This document shows, piece after piece, positions 8,363 through 16,809 of a stretch of 61,230 nt of DNA (within the stretch, counting starts at the first letter, position 1; each line of letters starts with the position of its first letter). Below the pieces are notes generated by a model that worked only from the letters and a program-made list of their open reading frames with translations, made no database searches and was not told where the DNA came from. The DNA is taken from positions 1 to 61,230 of the forward strand of contig JAJDZE010000147.1 in NCBI GenBank assembly GCA_022824805.1, read 5' to 3'. A program made the position numbers and the translations under genes. Source of the stretch: Acidimicrobiia bacterium (GTDB taxonomy: Bacteria; Actinomycetota; Acidimicrobiia; Acidimicrobiales; Poriferisodalaceae).

Positions 8363-9445
8363 GTGACCCACAGCGACCGCATCCTGATGGGGCCGGGACC
8401 ATCCAATCCCTACCCCGAAGTCATCGAAGCCTTCACCCGCCCCGTGCTGGGCCACCTCGATCCCGAGTTCATCGCCCTGCTGGACGAGATCAATGAACGG
8501 CTGCGCTCGGTCTGGCAGACCCAGAACCTGCTGACCTTCCCCGTCAGCGCCACCGGCTCGGCAGGCATGGAAGCTGCGTTCTGCAACTTCGTCGAACCCG
8601 GCGACACGGTGGTCATCGGCGTCAACGGAGTGTTCGGCACGCGCATGTGCGATGTGGCAGCACGGTGCGGTGCCGACGTGGTGGCAGTGAACGAGGACTG
8701 GGGCCGCGCCATCGACCCGCAGCGGCTGATCGACGCCCACCCGTCGCCGAAGCTCATCGCTGTCGTGCATGCGGAGACGTCCACCGGCGTCCGCAACGAC
8801 ATCGCTCCGCTCGGCCAAGGCAAGGGCGATGCGCTGCTGCTCGTCGACTGCGTCACCTCGCTGGGGGGCCTCGACGTCGACATCGACGGCTGGGCCGTCG
8901 ACATCGCCTACAGCGGCACGCAGAAATGCCTCGGCGTGCCCCCGGGCCTCGCGCCGCTCACGGTCAGCGAGCGGGCACTGGAATCGCTCGTCGAGCGGCC
9001 CCAGAGCTGGTACCTCGACCTGAACATGATCCGGGCGTACGTCGTGGGCGAGGGCGCCCGCGCCTATCACCACACCGCGCCGATCTCGATGCTCTATGCG
9101 CTGCACGCCGGACTCGGCGCTGTGCTCGACGAGGGGCTGCAGAACGCGTGGGCCCGCCATCAGGCCTGCGGCGACGAGCTGCATGCGCGCCTGCCCGAGC
9201 TCGGCTTCGAGCTGTGGGCTCAGGAGGGCCACCGCCTGCCCGAGCTCACCACCGTCACGCTGCCCGACGGCCTCGACGACGCTGCCGGGCGCCGTGGGCT
9301 GCTCGAGCGCTACGGCATCGAGGTGGGCGGCGGGCTCGGGCCCGTCGCCGGCAAGGTGTGGCGCATCGGCTGCATGGGGCACACGGCCCGGATGCGCAAC
9401 GTCAGGATGCTGCTGGGAGCGCTCGAAGAGCTGGTGAGCGGCTGA
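8363..9445 (+). CDS. Class V PLP aminotransferase (alanine/serine-glyoxylate type)
   Basis: 360 aa. It starts with MGPGPSNPYPEV, the hallmark of alanine-glyoxylate / serine-pyruvate aminotransferases; VDCVTSLGG holds the Asp that contacts the PLP pyridine nitrogen, and YSGTQKCLGVPPGLAP carries the Schiff-base Lys. GTG 8363 follows a TANNNT box by 8 bases. It lies 50 bases after the dehydrogenase gene. With the tartronate-semialdehyde/HIBADH-type neighbour it could serve glyoxylate or small amino acid turnover (inference). Confidence 0.85.
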   Translation: MTHSDRILMGPGPSNPYPEVIEAFTRPVLGHLDPEFIALLDEINERLRSVWQTQNLLTFPVSATGSAGMEAAFCNFVEPGDTVVIGVNGVFGTRMCDVAARCGADVVAVNEDWGRAIDPQRLIDAHPSPKLIAVVHAETSTGVRNDIAPLGQGKGDALLLVDCVTSLGGLDVDIDGWAVDIAYSGTQKCLGVPPGLAPLTVSERALESLVERPQSWYLDLNMIRAYVVGEGARAYHHTAPISMLYALHAGLGAVLDEGLQNAWARHQACGDELHARLPELGFELWAQEGHRLPELTTVTLPDGLDDAAGRRGLLERYGIEVGGGLGPVAGKVWRIGCMGHTARMRNVRMLLGALEELVSG

Positions 9446-9478
9446 GCGCCCGGCGGGCGGATGGGGCGCGATGCCCGC

Positions 9479-10657
9479 TCAAGGCGTCGGGTGCAGCGGC
9501 AGCAGTTCCTGGCCCAGCGCAGCCCGGTAGGTGTTGTGGAAGTGATGCAGCGCCGGCTCGTTGCGCCCGAACACGACATGTTCGAGCGCCCCGCTGTTGG
9601 CTGAACGCTGCTGGCTGGCGCTCATCACGTAGTCCTCGTCGCGGATGACGTTGCCGAATGCCCGCGACGCCTCGGCCATGAAGTCGAACTCGGCGTCGTC
9701 GTGTGCGATGCCGGGCCGCAGGTAGAAGGAGATCTGGCTGGTGTGGCGGCCGGGCTCGGTCGGATGGGGGTAGGCCCGCACCAGGAACAGCACCTCACGC
9801 GACGGGATCAGCTGCACGTTCGGGAACAGCCAGTACACCGGCAGTCCGTAGCGGGTGATGTCCCACTCCGACGGCGGCCGCTCACGTGCGTCCTCGATGG
9901 AGCGGCGGCACAGGATCAGCCGGTGATGGCGCCCGAACTCGTCGTAGCACTGCACGTTGCCGTAGAAGTCATTCGACAGCGTGTCGGAGTGCAGCACGGG
10001 GAAGTGGTAGGTCTCGCCGAACGTGTCCATGGCGAGCTTCCAGTTGCAGCCCACCTCGTAGGTGTCACAGCCCAGCCAACCCAGCTTGCCGAAGTCCCAC
10101 CCGGCGATGTCGGCGGTGAGCTCGTCGCCCAGCAGCGCATCGGGGTCGAGCGTGCCGCCGGGCTGCGGGTGCACCCACAGCAGGCCGTGACGCTCGACCG
10201 CCGGCAGCTCCACCAGCCCCAGGTCGTCGCGGTCGAGCTCGCCGAAGTGATCAGACTTGGGCAGGCCCACCAGCACGCCGTCGGCGTCGTAGGTCCAGTT
10301 GTGGAACGGGCAGGCGAATCGGCGCTTGCGCCCGCGCGGCTCGGTCTCGATGACCACGCCGCGATGGCGGCAGGCGTTCACGAACGCCCGGAACCGGCCG
10401 CTGGGCGACCGCACCAGCAGCATCGGCGTGCCCAGATCGTCCTGGGTCATGAACGAGCCGGCCTCGGGCAGGTCGCCCGACAGCCCCACCATCTGGGGGT
10501 GGGTGTCGAAGAACTCCCGCCGCTCGATCTGTGCGAGCGCGCGGTCGGTATAGGAGGACGTGGGGTTGTAGCGCACACCGCCGGCATCCACGTTGGTGCC
10601 CGAGTCGAGCCGTGCCAGCAGCGTCTTGACGTGGCTGATCTGTTCGGCGTGCTCCAT
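9479..10657 (-). CDS. Rieske aromatic ring-hydroxylating oxygenase, alpha subunit
   Basis: 392 aa. The Rieske [2Fe-2S] ligands are C96-x-H98 and C116-x2-H119 (ACRHRG, CPFHNW). The catalytic domain has NWKLAMDTFGETYHFPVLH with the two His ligands of the mononuclear iron. Such enzymes dihydroxylate rings or demethylate using electrons from a reductase; no ferredoxin or reductase partner lies next to it. It is convergent with the aminotransferase and 66 bases after the enoyl-CoA hydratase gene, with a dispersed repeat between them. The substrate is unknown. Confidence 0.85.
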   Translation of the reverse strand: MEHAEQISHVKTLLARLDSGTNVDAGGVRYNPTSSYTDRALAQIERREFFDTHPQMVGLSGDLPEAGSFMTQDDLGTPMLLVRSPSGRFRAFVNACRHRGVVIETEPRGRKRRFACPFHNWTYDADGVLVGLPKSDHFGELDRDDLGLVELPAVERHGLLWVHPQPGGTLDPDALLGDELTADIAGWDFGKLGWLGCDTYEVGCNWKLAMDTFGETYHFPVLHSDTLSNDFYGNVQCYDEFGRHHRLILCRRSIEDARERPPSEWDITRYGLPVYWLFPNVQLIPSREVLFLVRAYPHPTEPGRHTSQISFYLRPGIAHDDAEFDFMAEASRAFGNVIRDEDYVMSASQQRSANSGALEHVVFGRNEPALHHFHNTYRAALGQELLPLHPTP

Positions 10658-10672
10658 GGCGGCAGTATGCCA

Positions 10673-10731
10673 TTCGCTCGCTGTCGCTCACGGGCCTCTC
10701 GGGCCACGGCTTCGCCTGCCGGCTCAGCCTC
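10673..10731 (-). repeat. Dispersed palindromic repeat, copy B
   Basis: Contains TCGCTCACGGGCC, CTCGGGCCACGGCTTCGCC and GGCTCAGCCTC, matching parts of the 48-kb copies. It overlaps the last codons of the upstream enoyl-CoA hydratase and supplies its TGA (10724-10726). Confidence 0.7.
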
Positions 10732-11605
10732 TGAGCCAGTCGTTGAACTCGGGCTGCCGCTTGGACAGGAAGGCCGAGACGCCCTCGGCAGCGTCGGGCA
10801 GGTGGTCGGTGATTGCTGTCTTGGAGGCGATCTCGTCGAGGGACTGTTCCCACGTCATCTCCGCAGCCAGCAGGATCGACCGCTTGAGCATGCGCATGGC
10901 CACCTGCGGACCGTCGGCCAGCTCGGCTGCAAGCTCGGCGGCCGCAGCGGGCAGCTCTTCGTCGTCGACCACCTCGTGCACCAGGCCGAGCTCGTGCGCG
11001 GTGTCGGCATCCACGATCCGCTTGCGCATCATGAAATCGGTCGCCCTGGCCACGCCGAGGTGCTGCACCAGCAGCCACTGGCCGCCCTCGTCGGGCAGCA
11101 GCCCGAAGCGAAGCGTCGCCGATCCCATGCGAGCCGATCGGGCCGCGATCCGGAAGTCGCACGCGAGAGCGAAGCTGAAGCCCGTCTGGATGGCAAAGCC
11201 ATTGATGGCCGCGACTGTCAGCTTGTCGAGACGGCGCACCGCGGTGTTGACGGCTTGGGAGATCGTCCGCAGGCTGTTATAGGTGCCCGCAGCGTTGTGG
11301 TGCCCGCCGAAGATCTCCGGCATCGACGAGGGACGCTCGGCCTCGTAGCCGCCGAGGTCGTCGCCGGCCCAGAATGCACGCCCTTGTCCGGTGAACACCA
11401 CGACCCGCACAGCGTCGTCCATCTGGGCTTGGGTGATCAGCTCGATCAGATCGCGCTTCATCGAGTGGGTCGAGGCGTTCATCGACTCGGGCCGGTTGAA
11501 CGTCACCGTCAGCACCCCGTCTGGCCCCAGCGCCTGCTCGAATCCGAAGTACTCGGTGTCGAGGTAGCGGGCTTGCTCGCTTGGCCGGGCTTGTTCGCTT
11601 GACAT
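10724..11605 (-). CDS. Enoyl-CoA hydratase/isomerase family protein
   Basis: 293 aa crotonase fold. FTGQGRAFWAGDDLGGYE forms part of the oxyanion region, and AAINGFAIQTGFSFALACDFRIAA is the second conserved block; RFGLLPDEGGQWLLVQHLG carries the position of a catalytic acid. The C-terminal helix ends in FNDWLRG. The usual AxGGG signature is altered (IQTGFS), so hydratase versus isomerase or ligase activity is open. The gene ends inside a dispersed repeat that provides its stop codon. Confidence 0.82.
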   Translation of the reverse strand: MSSEQARPSEQARYLDTEYFGFEQALGPDGVLTVTFNRPESMNASTHSMKRDLIELITQAQMDDAVRVVVFTGQGRAFWAGDDLGGYEAERPSSMPEIFGGHHNAAGTYNSLRTISQAVNTAVRRLDKLTVAAINGFAIQTGFSFALACDFRIAARSARMGSATLRFGLLPDEGGQWLLVQHLGVARATDFMMRKRIVDADTAHELGLVHEVVDDEELPAAAAELAAELADGPQVAMRMLKRSILLAAEMTWEQSLDEIASKTAITDHLPDAAEGVSAFLSKRQPEFNDWLRG

Positions 11606-11699
11606 GGTTCGTTCCCCCTGCGCCAGGTGATCCGCTCCGAGGCGGGTCGCATGCTGAACCTAGTGAACAGGCGGACCGATGCGCCGATCTGCCGCTCGG

Positions 11700-11705
11700 T
11701 ACGCT
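11700..11705 (+). promoter_or_regulatory. Leaderless -10 box
   Basis: TACGCT, 7 bases before GTG 11713; it sets the start of the small hypothetical gene. Confidence 0.45.
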
Positions 11706-11712
11706 GCCCGCC

Positions 11713-12108
11713 GTGGCTCCTGACACCGGCGGCGCAGGCGAGGCGGCGCTCGCGCCCATCGCCCCGTTCGCTCCGTTCGACGGCGTGCTCATGCTGCGGC
11801 TCGACACCGAGACGCCTGCGGGCGACCGCACCTACTACGTCACACCGTTCGTCACCGACGGCGGCCGGCTGTTCGTGTTCGATGAACCGGGCGACCGGAG
11901 CGATGCCCTCGAGGAACTGCTCGTGGGCAATCGCACGACGATCAGCTCCGCCTCCACCGGCGAGCTGAGCATCGGCGCCGTCGGGCGCTACCCGTCGTCG
12001 GAGGAGGAGGCGTGGGCGCGTGACGCCTGCTCGGCGCGCTTCTTCTACGACCAGGCCTTGCAAGACCTGGCCCAGCTCGGCGGGCTGGTGACGCTGCACC
12101 CCGCCTGA
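11713..12108 (+). CDS. Hypothetical protein
   Basis: 131 aa, no family recognised. After an Ala/Pro-rich N-terminus it reads as alternating strands (GVLMLRLDTET, TYYVTPFVTDGGRLFVFDEP) and ends with helices around ACSARFFYDQALQDLAQLGG. It is acidic, with no signal peptide or membrane segment. It is divergent from the enoyl-CoA hydratase gene and followed after 29 bases by the LLM oxidoreductase, which has its own promoter box. Confidence 0.6.
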   Translation: MAPDTGGAGEAALAPIAPFAPFDGVLMLRLDTETPAGDRTYYVTPFVTDGGRLFVFDEPGDRSDALEELLVGNRTTISSASTGELSIGAVGRYPSSEEEAWARDACSARFFYDQALQDLAQLGGLVTLHPA

Positions 12109-12124
12109 GCCTCCACTAGCGACC

Positions 12125-12130
12125 TAGGGT
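12125..12130 (+). promoter_or_regulatory. Leaderless -10 box for the LLM oxidoreductase
   Basis: TAGGGT, 7 bases before GTG 12138. Confidence 0.5.
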
Positions 12131-12137
12131 TCCGGGC

Positions 12138-13208
12138 GTGCGCACAGCGATTCAGTTCGGGGGACCCGCATCAGGCAAGCGGCGTGACTGGGATTCCCAA
12201 GTCGACTTCTTGCGGGAGGCGGAACGCCTCGGAGTGGACATCGTCTGGTCAGCAGAGGCCTGGGGAATGGACGGCGTCAGCACGCTGGCCTATGTCGCTG
12301 CCGTTACCGAGCGCGTACAGCTCGGCACCGGAATCTTGCAGGTTTCCGCACGCGCACCGGTGATGACGGCAATGACCGCGCTCTCGATGGCCGCCATGAC
12401 CGGCGACCGGTTCATCCTGGGGCTCGGCGTCAGCGGCCCTCAAGTGGTCGAGGGGCTGCACGGCGTGCGCTTCGGCGATCCGCTGGGGCGGCTGCGCGAG
12501 ACCGTCGACATCTGCCGCCAAGCCTTCGCCGGCGAGAAGATCAGCTATGAGGGGCGTCACCATGTGCTCCCCCTGCCCGGCGGGCAGGGCAAGTCGCTGC
12601 GGCTGGCTCAGCCCTCGAACGATGCCATCGAGATCTGGCTCGCGACCCTCGGCCCCCGCTCGCTGCACTACACCGGCGAGGCTGCCGACGGCTGGGTGGG
12701 CACCTGCTTCGTGCCGAGCCGCCCCGAAGTCACCTGGGGCCAGGTGCTTGAAGGCGCCGACGCAGCCGGACGTCCTGCCGGAGCGGTGGCCTGCCAAGCC
12801 GGCGGTGCCGTCGAGTTCGGGGACGATCTCGACGCTCTGATCGAGCCGCGGCGACCGGGCTTGGCGTTCACGCTGGGCGCCATGGGATCGGCCACCACCA
12901 ACTTCTACAACGACGCCTACCGCCGGGCGGGCTTCGCCGAAGAGTGCCGCCACGTTCAGCGCCTGTGGCTCGACGGCGACCGCGCCGGCGCAGCGGCCGC
13001 GGTGCCGGACCGTCTCGTCACCGAGACCAACTTCTTGGGCACCCACGAACAGGTCACCGACCAGGTGCGGGCGTATCGAGACGCCGGCGTGGACGTGCTG
13101 CGCCTGCAACCCGAAGGGCCCACCGCCGCAGCCCGGCTGGACACGCTGGCGGCGATGATCGACATCGTCGGGGACGTCAACGCCGAGCCCGCCAACGAAT
13201 CGTCCTAG
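12138..13208 (+). CDS. LLM-class F420/flavin-dependent oxidoreductase
   Basis: 356 aa bacterial-luciferase-like TIM barrel. The N-terminal strand MRTAIQFGG, the helix [21 protein letters not shown], the block [22 protein letters not shown] and [21 protein letters not shown] are typical of actinobacterial F420-dependent enzymes of this class. It would transfer hydride between F420H2 (or FMNH2) and an unknown substrate. The C-terminal [21 protein letters not shown] is the usual closing motif. It starts leaderless at GTG 12138. Confidence 0.85.
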   Translation: MRTAIQFGGPASGKRRDWDSQVDFLREAERLGVDIVWSAEAWGMDGVSTLAYVAAVTERVQLGTGILQVSARAPVMTAMTALSMAAMTGDRFILGLGVSGPQVVEGLHGVRFGDPLGRLRETVDICRQAFAGEKISYEGRHHVLPLPGGQGKSLRLAQPSNDAIEIWLATLGPRSLHYTGEAADGWVGTCFVPSRPEVTWGQVLEGADAAGRPAGAVACQAGGAVEFGDDLDALIEPRRPGLAFTLGAMGSATTNFYNDAYRRAGFAEECRHVQRLWLDGDRAGAAAAVPDRLVTETNFLGTHEQVTDQVRAYRDAGVDVLRLQPEGPTAAARLDTLAAMIDIVGDVNAEPANESS

Positions 13209-13260
13209 CTGCTCCGCCCACCCCAGCAGCAAGCGACCTGTTCTGGGCCGGCCATGTCAC

Positions 13261-13266
13261 TACCGT
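13261..13266 (+). promoter_or_regulatory. Leaderless -10 box for msrB
   Basis: TACCGT, 7 bases before ATG 13274. Confidence 0.5.
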
Positions 13267-13273
13267 GGTGCCC

Positions 13274-13696
13274 ATGGCTGGACAATCCGAGACAGGGCGC
13301 GCTGTCACGTTCACCGAATCGGAACTGCGGGAGCGACTCACGCCGATGCAGTACCACGTCACACAAGAGGCGGGAACCGAGCGTCCGTTCACGGGCGAAA
13401 CCTGGGACAACCACGACAGCGGCGCATATCACTGCGTGGTCTGCGGCGCCGAGCTGTTCGACTCGGAGACGAAGTTCGAGAGCGGTTCGGGCTGGCCCAG
13501 CTTCACCCAGCCGGTTTCCGGCGAGGCAGTGGACACTGAGGTCGATCGCTCGTACGGAATGGTCCGCACCGAGGTCATGTGCAAGGCCTGCGGGGCGCAC
13601 CTCGGCCACGTGTTCCCGGACGGTCCCCGTCCGACCGGAGACCGGTTCTGCATGAACTCGGCATCGCTGCAGTTCGCGCCCGCCGACGACGACTGA
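13274..13696 (+). CDS. msrB: Peptide-methionine (R)-S-oxide reductase MsrB
   Basis: 140 aa, full length. Two zinc CxxC pairs (CVVC, CKAC), the [11 protein letters not shown] motif, [12 protein letters not shown] and the catalytic Cys in [12 protein letters not shown] are all present. It repairs methionine-R-sulfoxide in proteins. The active residue is Cys, encoded normally. It is monocistronic with its own TANNNT box and convergent with the merR gene. Confidence 0.93.
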   Translation: MAGQSETGRAVTFTESELRERLTPMQYHVTQEAGTERPFTGETWDNHDSGAYHCVVCGAELFDSETKFESGSGWPSFTQPVSGEAVDTEVDRSYGMVRTEVMCKACGAHLGHVFPDGPRPTGDRFCMNSASLQFAPADDD

Positions 13697-13713
13697 GGAC
13701 GTGTCGGTCTGAG

Positions 13714-13730
13714 GCCGGCCCAGCGCCGGC
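13714..13730. terminator. Candidate bidirectional terminator
   Basis: GCCGGC-CCAGC-GCCGGC forms a 6-bp GC stem with a 5-base loop between the convergent msrB and merR genes. It has no U-tract, which is common in GC-rich actinobacteria. Confidence 0.4.
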
Positions 13731-13741
13731 TCGCTCGGCCG

Positions 13742-14329
13742 TCAGTCCAAGTCGAGGCTGAGCTGGGTGGCGATCGGCTCGTCGGGGAATAGCTTCACGA
13801 CGTCCGCATCGAGCTCGCGTCGCACGCCCGCCACTGCCACCACGGTCATCATCGCCGCCTGCCCCTCACGCATCAGGCTCAGGACCTCGTCGTCGTCGAC
13901 GTGGAGCACGTCGCTGCCGCTGATGACGATGTTGGCCGAGCCCACCTCGCCGCCGAGCTGCTCTCTCACGTAACCGAAAGCCCGGGCGATGGACTTCAGG
14001 TCATTGCCGGCATCGCGCATCTTCTTCGCGATCTTCAGCTCGACGAGGTCGTTGTAGGAGTAGCGGCGCCGCGAACCGCTGCCCGCCGCGTCCGCGACGG
14101 ACGGCTTGACCAGTCCTTTGCGGGCCCAGTGATCGAGCTGGCGGTAGGTGATGCCGACCAGCTCGGCGGTCTGCGGGCCTGCGAATCCCTCGACAATGGC
14201 ACATGCCATCTCGGGCGCGGTCTCGGCGGACACGTCGGCGCTCGCCGAGGTGGCGGCAGGCTGTGACGGCGCGTCGGCTTCTTGCGACGTCGTCAGCACA
14301 GGGTCGGAAGCTGGTTGCTGGCCGGCCAT
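13742..14329 (-). CDS. MerR-family regulator (Rv1830-like)
   Basis: 195 aa. An Ala/Ser-rich N-terminal tail is followed by a MerR winged helix: TAELVGITYRQLDHWARKGLVKPS, then RRRYSYNDLVELKIAKKMRDAG. A C-terminal domain (VRRELDADVVKLF) follows. AGGAGA precedes ATG 14329. Gene order with DUF151, a second MerR, FHA and gcvH matches the mycobacterial Rv1826-Rv1830 block, where this gene is a MerR regulator. The effector is unknown. Confidence 0.85.
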   Translation of the reverse strand: MAGQQPASDPVLTTSQEADAPSQPAATSASADVSAETAPEMACAIVEGFAGPQTAELVGITYRQLDHWARKGLVKPSVADAAGSGSRRRYSYNDLVELKIAKKMRDAGNDLKSIARAFGYVREQLGGEVGSANIVISGSDVLHVDDDEVLSLMREGQAAMMTVVAVAGVRRELDADVVKLFPDEPIATQLSLDLD

Positions 14330-14503
14330 CGGTGTCTCCTCTCCTGCGTGGGTCACACGCGGCAAATCACACTCTGCGAACTACCGAGCTGTGATCTGTG
14401 CCCTCACCAAGCGTACGGTGACCGGTCACGCCAGCGCAAGGGGCGCCTCAGGACGAGTAGCGAACCATCGATCGGGCCGCAGCGACGATCGAGCCGCGGC
14501 GCC

Positions 14504-15028
14504 TCACTCTTTGTCGCCTGCCTCCGCCGCAGGTCCGAAGTCGTCGGGCTGGACGTCGTCCAAGAATTGCTTGAACTCGTCGAGGAGCTCATCGGGGTCG
14601 ACATCGTCGGGAGTATCCGCGGGGAGCTCGATGATCTGCCCCGCTTCGTCCAGCACCGACTCGCTGGCGAAGATGGGCGTGTCGGCCCGCACGGCCAGTG
14701 CGACGGCATCGCTCGGCCGGGCAGAGATCGTGTGGGTGTCCGAGCCGATGGTGACCTCCATCTCGGCGAAGAAGGTGCGATCGCGCAGGTCGGTGACTGT
14801 CACCTTGACGAGCGTCGCGCCCAGAACGTCCAGCATGGCGGCCATCAGGTCGTGCGTAAGGGGCCTCGGCACGCGAATCTGCTCGATGCCGCGGTAGATC
14901 GCCTGCGCCTCGGGGGTGTCGATCACCACCGGCAGCACTCGCCGGGAACCGCCGGTCTCGCGCAGCAGCAAGAGGGGGCTCTGCGAGGGCATCTCCACCT
15001 GCACGCCAAGGAGCTCCATCTCAACCAT
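14504..15028 (-). CDS. Bifunctional nuclease family protein (DUF151)
   Basis: 174 aa. LLGVQVEMPSQSPLLLLRE opens the DUF151 fold, and RVLPVVIDTPEAQAI and ISARPSDAVALAVRADTPIF are its conserved blocks. An acidic C-terminal tail (DDVDPDELLDEF, then DDVQPDDF) follows. Some DUF151 proteins have nuclease activity; the role in actinobacteria is uncertain. ATG 15028 is 7 bases after a reverse-strand TAGTGT. It is the Rv1829 equivalent by order. Confidence 0.85.
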   Translation of the reverse strand: MVEMELLGVQVEMPSQSPLLLLRETGGSRRVLPVVIDTPEAQAIYRGIEQIRVPRPLTHDLMAAMLDVLGATLVKVTVTDLRDRTFFAEMEVTIGSDTHTISARPSDAVALAVRADTPIFASESVLDEAGQIIELPADTPDDVDPDELLDEFKQFLDDVQPDDFGPAAEAGDKE

Positions 15029-15035
15029 GCCTCGC

Positions 15036-15041
15036 ACACTA
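15036..15041 (-). promoter_or_regulatory. Leaderless -10 box for the DUF151 gene
   Basis: TAGTGT on the reverse strand, 7 bases before ATG 15028; chosen over an ATG three codons upstream. Confidence 0.5.
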
Positions 15042-15082
15042 CTTCGGCCCTTGCCAGGGACGAACCGGGGAAGGCTCTGGCA

Positions 15083-15916
15083 CTAGCGACGGTATCGGCG
15101 CAACGCCTCCCCCATCACCACCGACCGCAAGCGCTCGCAGAGCGCGACCAGGCGGCTCATCGAGCGCTGCGCGTCGAGGTCTGCCGATGCGCCGCCGGCA
15201 TGGAGGATCGGCTGGATGCCCTGCTCGAACATGGAGGCATCGCGTGCCGCGGCATTGCGGATGACACGAAGGTGGCGGGCCTGCAGACCGTAAGTGGCGA
15301 ACTCTCGCGAGATGCGCGCAATGAGCAGTGCGCTGCTGCCATAGCGGGGCTCGGGCGGCTCCAGCCCCAGCGAAGCCTGCACTGGGCTGGCCTGTGCTGC
15401 GCCGGGCTGTGGCGGCAGCAGTCGCGCCGCGTCGTCATCGGCGAGCGGCACCAGCAGCCCGAAATCGGTGAGCTCGGCGATCTCGTCAAGGGTGAGCCCG
15501 GTCTCGGCGCTCAGGTCGGCTGCGCTGTAGCTGCGGGTGTCGTCGCCCGCCGCATGACTGCCAGTTTCTTCAGACCCAGGCGCTGTCTCAGCGGCGGTTG
15601 GCAACTCGACGGGCTCGGCGACGCCGATGCCCCAGATGTCAGCCAGATGTTCGCCCCGATCGATGCGCTCGCCGATGATGCTGAGCGGCAGGTACTGATC
15701 TCGTTGACGGGTGAGGATCCAGCGCAGCACTTCGATGTCGTGGTGCCCGAAGCTGCGGTATCCCCCCGGCGTACGCGCCGGCGAGACGAGCTTGCGATCT
15801 TCGAGGAACCGGATCTTGGAATCGGTCAGATCGCTGAACTCGGGCCGCAGCAGCGCAACGACTTCGCCGATCGACAGTCGTGCTCCGGGTGAGGAAGGCT
15901 CGACCCCGGCGTTCAC
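15083..15916 (-). CDS. ftsR: MerR-family regulator (FtsR/Rv1828-like)
   Basis: 277 aa. RLSIGEVVALLRPEFSDL and SKIRFLEDRKLVSPARTPGGYR form the MerR DNA-binding domain; the C-terminal region (REFATYGLQARHLRVIRNAA) matches the Rv1828 group. The Corynebacterium homologue FtsR activates ftsZ. A variable Ala/Gly/Ser linker sits mid-protein. ATG 15916 overlaps the stop of the FHA gene (ATGA), so the two are coupled. Confidence 0.8.
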   Translation of the reverse strand: MNAGVEPSSPGARLSIGEVVALLRPEFSDLTDSKIRFLEDRKLVSPARTPGGYRSFGHHDIEVLRWILTRQRDQYLPLSIIGERIDRGEHLADIWGIGVAEPVELPTAAETAPGSEETGSHAAGDDTRSYSAADLSAETGLTLDEIAELTDFGLLVPLADDDAARLLPPQPGAAQASPVQASLGLEPPEPRYGSSALLIARISREFATYGLQARHLRVIRNAAARDASMFEQGIQPILHAGGASADLDAQRSMSRLVALCERLRSVVMGEALRRYRR

Positions 15917-16365
15917 AGCCCGACCGAGGCAACCAGGTACAGCAGTTTGAACTTGCCCACCTGCAGCTCGTCGCCGCTGTGCAAGATGACCTCGCCATCG
16001 GTGCGGACGCCATTGATGTATGTGCCGTTCAGCGAGCCCACGTCGTACAGGATGTGCCCCCCCTGTCCAAGCTCGAGCACCACATGGCGGCGTGACACGG
16101 TGATGTCGTCGAGGAACACATCGCTGTCAGGGTGGCGACCCACGGTGACCCGGTCGCCGGCGAGCTCGAACCGGGTCCCCGATCGGTGCCCAGAAGTGAC
16201 CACGAGTTCCGCCTGGCCGCTGTACGGCGGCACCTCGGTGACGCCGACAGGCGTGAGCACTTCGGTGGGGGCATCGGCCGCAGAGTCCAGGCGCGCCCCG
16301 CAATTGGAACAGAACCGGGCGTCATCGGCGCTCGACTGCCCACACACGGCGCAGATGACGGCCAT
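15913..16365 (-). CDS. FHA-domain protein with N-terminal zinc ribbon (GarA-like)
   Basis: 150 aa. A zinc ribbon (CAVC...CSNC, residues ~5-20) precedes an FHA domain with VTVGRHPDSDVFLDD, VSRRH and SLNGTYING, which bind phosphothreonine. Position next to gcvH and the merR pair matches mycobacterial GarA (Rv1827), a kinase-controlled switch of glutamate and 2-oxoglutarate enzymes. The mycobacterial ETTS phospho-motif is absent; PTEVLTP is the nearest Thr-containing segment. Start 16365 is 5 bases after the gcvH stop. Confidence 0.85.
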   Translation of the reverse strand: MAVICAVCGQSSADDARFCSNCGARLDSAADAPTEVLTPVGVTEVPPYSGQAELVVTSGHRSGTRFELAGDRVTVGRHPDSDVFLDDITVSRRHVVLELGQGGHILYDVGSLNGTYINGVRTDGEVILHSGDELQVGKFKLLYLVASVGL

Positions 16366-16370
16366 GACGA

Positions 16371-16772
16371 TCAGATGTCCTCGGCGATCAGCGCGGCATA
16401 GCCATCGGCATCGAGCAGCGCCTCCATCTCCGCAGACGCTTGAGCCGCGTCGTCGGTCGGGGCGATGACGCAGATCCACCCGTCGCCGTACGGCGATTCG
16501 TTGACCAGCTGCGGCTCATCTTCGAGGGTGACATTCACCTCGACGACCTCGCCCGAGACCGGGGCAAAGATGTCTGAGACCGACTTGGTCGACTCGATTT
16601 CGCACATTGGCTCATCGGCGGTGACCTGAGCACCGATCTCGGGCAACTCCACATACACGACATCACCGAGCGCATCCTGTGCGAAATCGGTGATGCCCAC
16701 CTGCACCCCGCCATCGGCAGGGCGCACCCATTCGTGATCGCTCGAGTAGCGAAGCTCAGCGGGAATCTCCAT
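16371..16772 (-). CDS. gcvH: Glycine cleavage system H protein
   Basis: 133 aa lipoyl carrier that shuttles the aminomethyl group between the P, T and L proteins. [12 protein letters not shown] opens the domain and the lipoylated Lys lies in [32 protein letters not shown] is the usual C-terminal block. P and T proteins are not in the window. A leaderless start at ATG 16772 is supported by TAGGTT seven bases upstream. Confidence 0.92.
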   Translation of the reverse strand: MEIPAELRYSSDHEWVRPADGGVQVGITDFAQDALGDVVYVELPEIGAQVTADEPMCEIESTKSVSDIFAPVSGEVVEVNVTLEDEPQLVNESPYGDGWICVIAPTDDAAQASAEMEALLDADGYAALIAEDI

Positions 16773-16779
16773 GCTCGCG

Positions 16780-16785
16780 AACCTA
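16780..16785 (-). promoter_or_regulatory. Leaderless -10 box for gcvH
   Basis: TAGGTT on the reverse strand, 7 bases before ATG 16772; it probably drives gcvH, the FHA gene and the overlapping merR. Confidence 0.5.
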
Positions 16786-16809
16786 CCGGATAGCTGTCAC
16801 ACCGATAGC

